Shown: one piece after another, positions 1-5,666 of the stretch | Layout of the letters: the number at the start of each line of letters is the position of its first letter | Numbering within the stretch: position 1 is the first letter of the stretch | DNA from: Thermoplasmatota archaeon | GTDB taxonomy: Archaea; Thermoplasmatota; Thermoplasmata; Thermoplasmatales; Thermoplasmataceae | DNA: 5,666 nucleotides | Direction of reading: 5' to 3' | Assembly: GCA_023379355.1 (NCBI GenBank) | Contig: JAMCUD010000013.1 | Span: 1 to 5,666, forward strand | Made by a program: the position numbers and the translations under genes | The notes under the pieces: generated by a model | The model's database searches: none | What the model was told of the DNA's origin: nothing | Seen by the model: only the letters and a program-made list of their open reading frames with translations

Positions 1-606
1 TCCTTCAAGGCTGGTCCCACGCCCAGTATTGATCAGGAAAAATACCTCCCATGCAGAAACCCCAGAATCTCTGATCAGCGATGCTATGGCAGGCAATTCA
101 AGTAAGTTTTTTTTCATTACAGCCGTATTGATCTGAAGCTTCAGGCCAGCACCCCTGATCCTTGATATAAGGTCAAGTGTCAAGGCAAGGCTGCCATCTC
201 TTCTCCTGACCCAGTCATGGGTCTCAGGGCTGACCCCATCGAGGCTCAGTGACAAAGAGCTGCATCGGTTGTTTTTCAGAAACTTCAGAGAAGAATCGTC
301 AAGTAGTTCAGAGGCAGCCGGTGAAAATGCAAACCTGAACCCTTTTTTTCTGACATATGATATGATAGACCTAATATCCGGCCTCATGATGGGGTTACCT
401 CCAGTTATTACAAGAGTGGGCCTTATCCCCCATATTCCATGTATTTGGTCTATTATATCAATGAACTCTTCCAGCGATAGCTCATCCTTTGAGGGAAATG
501 GCTGTGAGTTTGCTCTGCAATGCCTGCAACTGTAGTCGCAGGCCACAGTTGTTTCCAGGAATATCAGAGATGGTGTGATATTCCCTTCATTTTGATGTTC
601 TTTCAA
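1..606 (-). CDS. Radical SAM enzyme, N-terminal part (3' end cut off by the window edge)
   Basis: The first 202 codons are visible; the reading frame is still open at base 1. The radical SAM motif CDYSCRHC gives the cluster-binding cysteines C23, C27 and C30. It is followed by TGGNPIMRPD (69-78), equivalent to the SAM-contacting GGEP motif with Asn in place of Glu, then SLSLDG (119-124) as a core strand of the TIM barrel. WEVFFLINTGRG (186-197) resembles archaeal and bacterial radical SAM/SPASM proteins of the TIGR04053 type, whose C-terminal SPASM domain would lie outside the window. The frame has a TGA at 615-617 upstream and no ATG before the CxxxCxxC motif, so TTG at 604-606 is the only sensible start. 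It lies about 28 bases after a TATA-like T/A tract, suggesting a leaderless mRNA. The substrate is unknown. The family match is from remembered motifs, not a search. Confidence 0.85.
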   Translation of the reverse strand, partial: MKEHQNEGNITPSLIFLETTVACDYSCRHCRANSQPFPSKDELSLEEFIDIIDQIHGIWGIRPTLVITGGNPIMRPDIRSIISYVRKKGFRFAFSPAASELLDDSSLKFLKNNRCSSLSLSLDGVSPETHDWVRRRDGSLALTLDLISRIRGAGLKLQINTAVMKKNLLELPAIASLIRDSGVSAWEVFFLINTGRGTSLEG

Positions 607-627
607 CTCATCTAATCAGTGAAGTTT

Positions 628-640
628 ACTATTAAAAAAG
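628..640 (-). promoter_or_regulatory. TATA-like box for the TTG-start radical SAM gene, doubling as a T-tract
   Basis: The minus strand reads CTTTTTTAATAGT here, centred about 28 bases before the TTG at 606, which places the expected transcription start at or next to the start codon. No convincing purine-rich BRE precedes it. The run of six T also lies about 80 bases after the permease stop codon and could end the ABC operon transcript. Confidence 0.5.
634..639 (-). terminator. Possible T-tract terminator of the ABC operon
   Basis: Six consecutive T on the minus strand lie downstream of the permease stop. Archaeal RNA polymerase often terminates at T-runs without a hairpin. No strong stem-loop precedes it; the only nearby dyad, GCC-TACA-GGC around 657-666, has a three-base stem. 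The run overlaps the TATA-like box of the next gene, so its role is ambiguous. Confidence 0.35.
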
Positions 641-717
641 AGGACCTGAAATGTTAGCCTACAGGCATCTTTTCTTCCAAATTATTTGATATATGGCACC
701 ACTCCTACTGCCCCATA

Positions 718-2160
718 TCAAGTGTAAAGGGATGCCGATATATGCCTAAATGAGAAGTCCATTATTTTATGGCTTGAGAGAACTATTGCCGCAAAAACAG
801 CAAGTGCAGCAAAGGAATAAACGTAGATGTAATCATTTGTTAAGATAGCCACTAACGCTGAGATATAAACGTAAAGGATCGGGATGAAGGATACGATTCC
901 TGTCGCCAGGGAAGGGGTGACAATAAGGTCATCCCTTACGGGTTCAGGGGCAACAATTGTGGAAAGGAATATACTCAACACTGAAGCAGGGAATGAGGCA
1001 AACGCAATATATAGCAATATAAACGGTAACTGGAAATTAAATCCTGCATTTATGAAGGAAACCTCTTCATTTGGGAAAATAAGAAAAACTAAAGCAGGTA
1101 TTGCCAGAAGATAGAACATTCTTGAGGCCGCAAATGCACTGGAAGTTATGTATGCCCTCATCCCGTGGACTCTGCTGAAGGGCATCCATGATATCCATAG
1201 CCTCTCATATCTTAGACGGAAGACCGCATATGAGAAAACGAAGGAATTGAGCTCCACTGTAATCAAGGTAATGACGAATAAATATGGAAGCAATAATTGC
1301 GGTAAAAGAATATAAAGAATAGAAAGAGCAACCATTGCTGACAGAGTTATTAGTAAAATAGTCCGGTACCTAAACCGGAAAACTCCCCCAGATCTTCCTG
1401 GTACAAACCCAACAGTACGTGTCAAATAACTGAATGCCCCTATCCCCCTGTGATTTTCAAAGTCAAGGTTCTTCTTTATAACCTGCCTGTCATTGCCACC
1501 CCTGAAATAGAGCGTTCCTAGGGAATTTTCCCTGAGTGATTTCATAGATATGTATATCCACATTACCATTAGGGCAAATACTGAAACAAGGCCAAATTGC
1601 CACTGGTTCCCGGTTATTGCAGCAGGAGACAGGGGGTTTCCAATAAGATATGAAAGGGTGAGCAGAATACTGACCATTATACCCGGGCCTGTTGTTCTGT
1701 TTGCCCTGAACATGGACGAAAGTACCATGAACACTGATGTCAGAAACATCAGAAGAAGAAACAGGAGCGAAACAATGACAGGCACTGTTGAAATTGAAAA
1801 CAACCTTGTGAATATCCCCATTAGAACAGCGATAATTACTGTTAACAGAGAGCCGTAAACAGCGGCACATCTGGCCATTATCCTCGTTGGGAGAGAATAA
1901 TTGAAAAGAAAATCTGCATCAGACTTTATGAAGAGAACCCTCCTGGGAGATGGGAGAAGGATGTACATAACTGACACTAAAGCCACAGATATCAGCTTCT
2001 GAATCTCCGGGGAAATCAGGCTGCCTGCAGTGGTACCCAATACATATATTGCAATACTTGCATAGAAAACAATGAAATAACTGATGCCCAGTGCGACAGC
2101 AGTAACTGCATTGATCCTTGATGAAAGGAAAAACCGGACTGCCCCCCTGTATTTTGTCAC
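718..2160 (-). CDS. ABC exporter membrane subunit (ABC-2-like permease, about 12 transmembrane helices)
   Basis: A 480-residue, strongly hydrophobic protein forms the membrane channel for the ATPase encoded just upstream. Hydrophobic segments lie near residues 18-42, 54-70, 98-118, 124-150, 159-175, 188-206, 267-285, 287-312, 337-362, 377-402, 414-440 and 443-464. A charged, presumably cytosolic linker (about 207-266) divides them six and six. DADFLFNYSLPTR (81-93), after helix 2, resembles the D-x-DFLF-x-x-P element of ABC-2-like exporter permeases. A similar element, LWISWMPFSR (321-330), occurs in the second half, hinting at an internal duplication. There is no signal peptide or large extracellular domain, and no solute-binding protein gene nearby, which favours export over import. 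The GTG start shares GTGA with the ATPase stop, so translation is probably coupled; a GGAG lies only 2 bases before it. The substrate cannot be inferred. Confidence 0.85.
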   Translation of the reverse strand: MTKYRGAVRFFLSSRINAVTAVALGISYFIVFYASIAIYVLGTTAGSLISPEIQKLISVALVSVMYILLPSPRRVLFIKSDADFLFNYSLPTRIMARCAAVYGSLLTVIIAVLMGIFTRLFSISTVPVIVSLLFLLLMFLTSVFMVLSSMFRANRTTGPGIMVSILLTLSYLIGNPLSPAAITGNQWQFGLVSVFALMVMWIYISMKSLRENSLGTLYFRGGNDRQVIKKNLDFENHRGIGAFSYLTRTVGFVPGRSGGVFRFRYRTILLITLSAMVALSILYILLPQLLLPYLFVITLITVELNSFVFSYAVFRLRYERLWISWMPFSRVHGMRAYITSSAFAASRMFYLLAIPALVFLIFPNEEVSFINAGFNFQLPFILLYIAFASFPASVLSIFLSTIVAPEPVRDDLIVTPSLATGIVSFIPILYVYISALVAILTNDYIYVYSFAALAVFAAIVLSSHKIMDFSFRHISASLYT

Positions 2161-2861
2161 TGCTCCATCAACCTTGCAATTTTATGCTCCAATCTCTCTT
2201 CTCCTGAGCCTGTGGCTATTACGTCATCAATTGTACCCTCCCAGGTTATCTTCCCATCTTTGAGAATTAAGAGCCTGTCTGTTAAGCTGTGTGCAGTGGA
2301 CAGAACATGTGTTGAAACCACAACAGTGGCGTCAGCCTTTCTTACCATCTCTATTACTTTTTCCTGAGTTGGAATGTCCAGATAGTTCAGGGGCTCATCC
2401 AGGATCAGAAGGCTTGGGCTATGGACCAGTGTCATTGCCATGGCCAGTCTCTGCCTGTTTCCCCGTGAAAGCTTGCCTGCAATTATGTGTGAATATAACC
2501 TGATCCCGAAGGTATCCATCAAGGAAAAAGCCCTGTCCCGTGCATCGTCTAGGCCACGGAGGCTTGCCGCATAATAAACGTTCTCATAGACAGACAGCAT
2601 TCCATATGGCGAGGCATCTTCCGGAAGATATCCCATAATGGCCTTTGATCTTTCATCTTCAGGTGAAAGCCCATCAATTGAGACCTTCCCAGAGCCTGGC
2701 CTCAAAAGGCCGGCCACAATCTTCAGGGTGGTTGTTTTGCCTGTACCGTTTTCCCCAATTATGGAAACTTTCTCACCTGCTGCAAGATGCAGTGATATTC
2801 CTTTCAGAACATTGTTGTTCTTGTATGAAAAGGAGATATTTTCTACACTCAACTCTGGCAT
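2157..2861 (-). CDS. ABC transporter ATP-binding protein (ABC-2 exporter type)
   Basis: A complete 234-residue nucleotide-binding domain of usual length. In order it shows Walker A GENGTGKTT (36-44), a Q-loop region GYLPED (77-82) with Glu81 where Gln is canonical, the signature LSRGNRQR (131-138), Walker B LLILDEP (151-157) with catalytic Glu156, the D-loop (158-162) and the switch histidine His185 in VVSTH. Glu in the Q-loop and Arg as the third signature residue are, to my knowledge, common in CcmA-like exporter ATPases, so the enzyme should be active. It powers transport through the permease encoded next, whose GTG start overlaps its TGA by 4 bases. The ATG at 2859-2861 starts about 29 bases after a TATA box. 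A perfect inverted repeat lies between the box and the start codon and touches it. The transported substrate is unknown. Confidence 0.95.
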   Translation of the reverse strand: MPELSVENISFSYKNNNVLKGISLHLAAGEKVSIIGENGTGKTTTLKIVAGLLRPGSGKVSIDGLSPEDERSKAIMGYLPEDASPYGMLSVYENVYYAASLRGLDDARDRAFSLMDTFGIRLYSHIIAGKLSRGNRQRLAMAMTLVHSPSLLILDEPLNYLDIPTQEKVIEMVRKADATVVVSTHVLSTAHSLTDRLLILKDGKITWEGTIDDVIATGSGEERLEHKIARLMEQ

Positions 2862-2878
2862 CAGTTATGAGTAACTGA
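2861..2878. promoter_or_regulatory. Candidate operator: perfect 7-4-7 inverted repeat at the ABC operon start
   Basis: The plus strand reads TCAGTTA-TGAG-TAACTGA, a perfect dyad that ends on the first base of the ATPase start codon (minus-strand ATG at 2859-2861). With the TATA box centred near 2890, the predicted transcription start lies inside it. A regulator bound here would block RNA polymerase recruitment, a common mode of archaeal repression. A hairpin at the 5' end of the mRNA is the alternative. The function is inferred from position and symmetry only. Confidence 0.45.
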
Positions 2879-2883
2879 GGAAT

Positions 2884-2896
2884 GATAAAAATATAC
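2884..2896 (-). promoter_or_regulatory. TATA box of the ABC transporter operon
   Basis: The minus strand reads GTATATTTTTATC, centred near 2890 and about 29 bases before the ATG at 2861. The spacing fits a transcript starting within a few bases of the start codon. It lies directly after the T-run that probably ends the preceding radical SAM gene. Confidence 0.6.
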
Positions 2897-2900
2897 TGTT

Positions 2901-2907
2901 AAAAAAA
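2901..2907 (-). terminator. T-tract terminator of the cobalamin-type radical SAM gene
   Basis: Seven consecutive T on the minus strand begin 24 bases after the TGA at 2931-2933. This is a typical archaeal intrinsic termination signal without a clear hairpin. It separates the radical SAM transcript from the ABC promoter immediately downstream. Confidence 0.5.
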
Positions 2908-2930
2908 TTCAATTTCAACGGAAACATGAA

Positions 2931-4553
2931 TCAAGATGAAGTTGCACCGTCCATCTTTGAATTCTTAGCTGTTCCTGGCATGAAGGCGGTCAATCCAAGC
3001 CAGTACATGGTCCTCAGTACACCGGTAACACTGTTCAGATCAACATTGCTGTAGTCATATGCCTTTCTTCCATTGGTCTCCATGAGCTCCCTGAATACAT
3101 TCTCTATGTGGCTGAATGTCCTGTCCATGACCATATTCACAATAAACCGGGTTATGCCGCTGCCCATCCTCCTTGTCATCTCAGGCAGCATCTGTCTTGT
3201 AACCTGGAGATCGTTCTTCCAGCTTATATAAAGCAACTCCCAGTACTTCGTTGGAAGCTTTTCCAGCAACGGGAATGGGTTGTGCCTGATTCTTGATGAC
3301 CCCATGGGTATAACTGCAAGCGGGAACACCCAGGCCCTTGCCCCACTGTCAAATATTTCATTGACCATGTTTATGCTCTTATCTACATCCTCATTGGTCT
3401 CATCGGAGAACCCGATGGTCATTGTATAACATGGTGTGATGAATGCATCATTCATTATTCCTGTAGACTCAATTATCACGTTTTTCCAATCTTCCGGGCG
3501 GTAAGGAAATGGTTTTCCCCTCATGTATTTGGATATGATCCTTTCACTTCCATTCTCGAGACCCACAACCGGTGCCTCTGCCCTGTATTTATGGTATTCC
3601 GCTATCTCCGACAGTTCCATTACTGTTTTGGGGCTATCAAGGACTGCAGGGGAGGATATGTGCGGGAAGTATATCTGCTCAGCTCCAGCCTTCTTCACCT
3701 GCTCAAACAGCGAAACCACCGCCTCATGATTTGTTGCCAGCCTTTTCGAGCCGTAGAGGAGTATGTCATCCGTCAGAAGCTCAACATTCCTGTACCCGCT
3801 CTCCATGTTAAGATTCACCTCCTTAAGTATGTCCTCAATTGGAATGCTCCTGTATGTTTCGGGAGTTATGGAACAGAACTGGCAGCCCCGAGGGCATCCT
3901 CTTGTAACCTGAACCTCACCGAATCTCGATGGTTTTATGATGGTGGGTATCTGGTCCACCTTCGGGTCACGACCCTTGAGATCCTTTGGGAGGGTATCAC
4001 CATTTATGGCTTTCCTTGCCAGTTCCTGCAAGTCCAGCTCTGCTTCTCCATAGAATATTGAATCCAGCCACTCTGGTCTCTCCATTGCGATCTGCCATGT
4101 GGCCGGGCCACCGGCAAAGACCTTGAAGTTGTATTTCTTCTTCAGCTTGCCTATTTTTTCTGATAATTCTGAGAAAAATTCTGCTGTCCAGCTAGGCCCC
4201 CCTCCGAAGAGCATTGTCAGTTTAAAGGCTACAGGGCTCAAGCCCAGTGGATCATGTACAGTTATCCCTATGAGCTTTGTTTCCGGGCCGACCACTTTTT
4301 CCAGCATTTCCGGGGGTGAGACCACAATATCAGTGAAACCGCTGTTGTATAGTATTGACTCGACCTTTCTCAGGGCATACGGTGCCCTCACGGTCTCCCC
4401 ATTTCTGTAATGAGCAGAAGGGGGAGTGAAGAGCGTGTCCATCATAATTCTGGGAACAATTCTGGATGGCATACAGGCAACATATCCCAGGGTTGAAACT
4501 CCTGCATATTCTGTGAATGATCCTCTGTCCGCAGTAAGAACTATCTGGGCCAT
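2931..4553 (-). CDS. Cobalamin-binding-type radical SAM enzyme (possible GDGT ring synthase-like or radical methyltransferase)
   Basis: A complete 540-residue protein. Residues 1-200 form a cobalamin-binding-like Rossmann region: it opens IVLTADR, followed by APYALRKVE (57-65), GITVHDPLGLSP (96-107), FAGGPATWQ (146-154) and FYGEAELD (167-174). The usual B12-ligating DxHxxG is absent, as in many members of this class, so cobalamin binding is inferred. The radical SAM domain follows, with TRGCPRGCQFC giving C220, C224 and C227. LLTDDILLYG (259-268), GLENGSERIISKYMRGK (331-347) and TIGFSDETNEDV (379-390) match the elements after the cluster motif. The C-terminal 120 residues are family-specific and unassigned. 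The layout resembles archaeal B12 radical SAM proteins that, in some lineages, include the GrsA/GrsB enzymes adding cyclopentane rings to tetraether lipids. That role is possible but unproven, and a C-methyltransferase is an alternative. The ATG follows a TATA box by about 25 bases, and a separate promoter lies downstream at the ABC operon. Confidence 0.88.
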   Translation of the reverse strand: MAQIVLTADRGSFTEYAGVSTLGYVACMPSRIVPRIMMDTLFTPPSAHYRNGETVRAPYALRKVESILYNSGFTDIVVSPPEMLEKVVGPETKLIGITVHDPLGLSPVAFKLTMLFGGGPSWTAEFFSELSEKIGKLKKKYNFKVFAGGPATWQIAMERPEWLDSIFYGEAELDLQELARKAINGDTLPKDLKGRDPKVDQIPTIIKPSRFGEVQVTRGCPRGCQFCSITPETYRSIPIEDILKEVNLNMESGYRNVELLTDDILLYGSKRLATNHEAVVSLFEQVKKAGAEQIYFPHISSPAVLDSPKTVMELSEIAEYHKYRAEAPVVGLENGSERIISKYMRGKPFPYRPEDWKNVIIESTGIMNDAFITPCYTMTIGFSDETNEDVDKSINMVNEIFDSGARAWVFPLAVIPMGSSRIRHNPFPLLEKLPTKYWELLYISWKNDLQVTRQMLPEMTRRMGSGITRFIVNMVMDRTFSHIENVFRELMETNGRKAYDYSNVDLNSVTGVLRTMYWLGLTAFMPGTAKNSKMDGATSS

Positions 4554-4557
4554 GTAT

Positions 4558-4563
4558 AAAAAA
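4558..4563 (-). terminator. Possible T-tract terminator of the upstream radical SAM/SPASM-like gene
   Basis: Six T on the minus strand, about 65 bases after the TAA at 4629-4631 and a few bases before the next ATG. They may end the upstream transcript. A run of five T at 4589-4593 is a second candidate. Readthrough into the next gene is also possible. Confidence 0.3.
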
Positions 4564-4572
4564 TAGTTCTAC

Positions 4573-4590
4573 GGATATAAGCTTTTTGAA
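4573..4590 (-). promoter_or_regulatory. BRE/TATA promoter of the cobalamin-type radical SAM gene
   Basis: The minus strand reads TTCAAAAAGCTTATATCC. The purine-rich CAAAAAG is a good BRE and CTTATATCC a TATA-like box, centred near 4578 and about 25 bases before the ATG at 4553. This predicts a leaderless mRNA, independent of the upstream gene. Confidence 0.55.
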
Positions 4591-4628
4591 AAATATGTAA
4601 CTATGTGAATATTTGTTGAGACTATTAT

Positions 4629-5633
4629 TTATGAACTGAAGTATGAAAGCATGTTGTCGATTATCCTCTCCTTCACCATTCCTGCATTTGACCAGTTGAA
4701 CAGTGAAGGCTCAAGGTAACATGACAGGGCGCATTTATTGCAGCTCTCATATGTTTTCCAGTCCACAGAATTCCAGGCCTTCCTCAAATCCATCTCCCAT
4801 ACCTTTCCGCTTCCGGTGTATTCGTTCAGAACATAGCATGGAAGAACAACCTTGCCCTGGGGATCTATGTTGAGAGTTAGCCATGGCTTGCATCTCCAGG
4901 GTATTCCCTTATACCAGGAGTTTATCACTGCCTCGAAATATTCATGGGATTCAACTATAGGGGCTCCTTTCATCTTCATCTCAAGCAATTTCTCAATGGC
5001 AGATTTGAGTTTCTGGGAATTTGGGGACATAGATTCTGCTGTTGAATAATCATAGGCTATCTGGAAGGAGACTGTAACGCCAAGGGTTCTTGCCAGATCA
5101 ACAATCTGCTCTACCTCCTGGCAGTTCTCTGATGTAATGGTGCTGCTCAGGGATACGGGAACATATCGGCTGGCAGCTTCAATTCCCTCCACGGCTCTCC
5201 TGTATGATCCTTCCATTCCCCTAAGCCTGTCATGCGTCTCACCTATCCCGTCTATGGAAATGAAAAGATGATCCAGGCTGTCCTTAACCTGTGATATTTT
5301 CTCCTTCAGTGCCCAGCCATTGCTCACAAGTGATGTGTAGAATTTTTTGTGGGAGTAAGAAAGGATTTCCGGAAGGTCTCTTCTGAGGAACGGCTCGCCG
5401 CCCTCAAAACCCATGAAGGAGACGCCGAAATCAGCCAGTGAATTCATCATCTTCTTCTCCTCATTTAGAGTGAGCAGAACTTCATCAGGCCTTCTCCAGA
5501 AAGGACACATGTGGCATCTCAGATTGCAGGTATAAAGCAGCTTGTGGCCGGCAAGCATAGGGATCTTCTCGCCGGTTATACCCTTGGCAATTCTCCAAAG
5601 GCTTCTCATTACTACGCTTTCAAATGACCCCAT
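4629..5633 (-). CDS. Radical SAM enzyme with a reduced SPASM-like C-terminal domain
   Basis: A complete 334-residue protein. CNLRCHMC gives the SAM-cluster cysteines C36, C40 and C43; GFEGGEP (75-81) is the SAM-contacting motif, followed by SNG (104-106) and SIDG (126-129) in the TIM barrel. The C-terminus has C248, then IDPQGKVVLPC ending at C266, and a C298-x2-C301-x3-C305 cluster. This is the start of a SPASM pattern without its last two cysteines, so one auxiliary iron-sulfur cluster (twitch-like) is likelier than two. The tail SCYLEPSLFNW (304-314) looks strongly conserved in archaeal relatives, from memory. The N-terminus (VVMRSLWRIAKGITGEKIP) carries basic and hydrophobic residues but no signal peptide. 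An in-frame TAA 12 bases upstream and a TATA box about 25 bases upstream fix the ATG at 5631-5633. The substrate is unknown; peptide, cofactor or lipid modification are all open. Confidence 0.88.
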   Translation of the reverse strand: MGSFESVVMRSLWRIAKGITGEKIPMLAGHKLLYTCNLRCHMCPFWRRPDEVLLTLNEEKKMMNSLADFGVSFMGFEGGEPFLRRDLPEILSYSHKKFYTSLVSNGWALKEKISQVKDSLDHLFISIDGIGETHDRLRGMEGSYRRAVEGIEAASRYVPVSLSSTITSENCQEVEQIVDLARTLGVTVSFQIAYDYSTAESMSPNSQKLKSAIEKLLEMKMKGAPIVESHEYFEAVINSWYKGIPWRCKPWLTLNIDPQGKVVLPCYVLNEYTGSGKVWEMDLRKAWNSVDWKTYESCNKCALSCYLEPSLFNWSNAGMVKERIIDNMLSYFSS

Positions 5634-5651
5634 CTGATCACATTATGTCAC

Positions 5652-5664
5652 TGGTATTTAAGGA
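5652..5664 (-). promoter_or_regulatory. TATA box of the radical SAM/SPASM-like gene
   Basis: The minus strand reads CCTTAAATACCAG, centred near 5658 and about 25 bases before the ATG at 5633, again predicting a leaderless mRNA. A GTGAT sequence just before the ATG could serve as a weak ribosome site if the transcript is longer. The window ends too soon to judge a BRE. Confidence 0.55.
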
Positions 5665-5666
5665 TA

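Noticed and set aside
269..535. Plus-strand 88-codon open frame
   Set aside because: It is antisense to the partial radical SAM gene, whose minus-strand frame shows CxxxCxxC and TGGNP motifs; the plus-strand translation has no recognisable domain.
657..666. GCC-TACA-GGC hairpin as a rho-independent-style terminator after the permease
   Set aside because: The stem is only three base pairs and is not followed directly by a T-run on the minus strand; the T6 tract further on is the better candidate.
651..689. A 12-codon plus-strand ORF (MLAYRHLFFQII) preceded by AGAGGACC, possibly a small peptide gene or RiPP precursor
   Set aside because: It is extremely short, has no core-peptide features or suitably spaced TATA box, and sits antisense in a gap. 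An AG-rich stretch before an ATG is expected by chance.
1490..1870. Minus-strand 126-codon open frame within the permease gene, in another frame
   Set aside because: It lies wholly inside the permease reading frame, which has coherent transmembrane segments across this region; the alternative product is cysteine- and histidine-rich without a known motif.
3591..4061. Plus-strand 156-codon open frame inside the cobalamin-type radical SAM gene
   Set aside because: It is the reverse-strand shadow of a gene with clear motifs throughout; the translation is low in recognisable structure and has no promoter.
5640..5650. Short palindrome ACAT-A-ATGT upstream of the radical SAM/SPASM-like gene as an operator
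   Set aside because: Four-base arms are common by chance and neither flank extends the symmetry.

Overview
The window looks archaeal, most likely a Thermoplasmatales-type acidophile, although that rank is inference. Four of the five genes have a TATA-like box centred about 25-29 bases before the start codon, with no consistent Shine-Dalgarno sequence. This is the arrangement expected of leaderless or near-leaderless archaeal transcripts. Arginine is mostly AGG/AGA, isoleucine ATA is frequent, and gene ends are followed by short T-runs rather than GC-rich hairpins. Base composition is moderate by eye.

All genes lie on the minus strand, so transcription reads from high to low coordinates. In that order they are: (1) a radical SAM enzyme with a reduced SPASM-like C-terminus (5633-4629); (2) a 540-residue radical SAM enzyme with an N-terminal cobalamin-binding-like region (4553-2931); (3) an ABC ATPase (2861-2157) overlapping by 4 bases (4) its multi-spanning membrane partner (2160-718); and (5) the N-terminal 202 residues of a third, unrelated radical SAM enzyme (606 to the window edge) that begins with TTG. 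The intergenic gaps are 110 bases or less and hold promoters and T-tracts; there are no RNA genes, mobile elements or CRISPR repeats.

Genes 3 and 4 form a clear operon encoding a two-component exporter of the ABC-2 type. The radical SAM genes each appear to have their own promoter, so a joint pathway is not proven. The cobalamin-type enzyme belongs to a broad archaeal group that may include the GDGT ring synthases (GrsA/GrsB), so membrane-lipid modification is one testable role. No precursor peptide was found that would point to a RiPP pathway.

The most distinctive non-coding signal is a perfect 7-4-7 inverted repeat at 2861-2878. It sits between the TATA box and the start codon of the ABC operon, covering the expected transcription start, and is a candidate operator.
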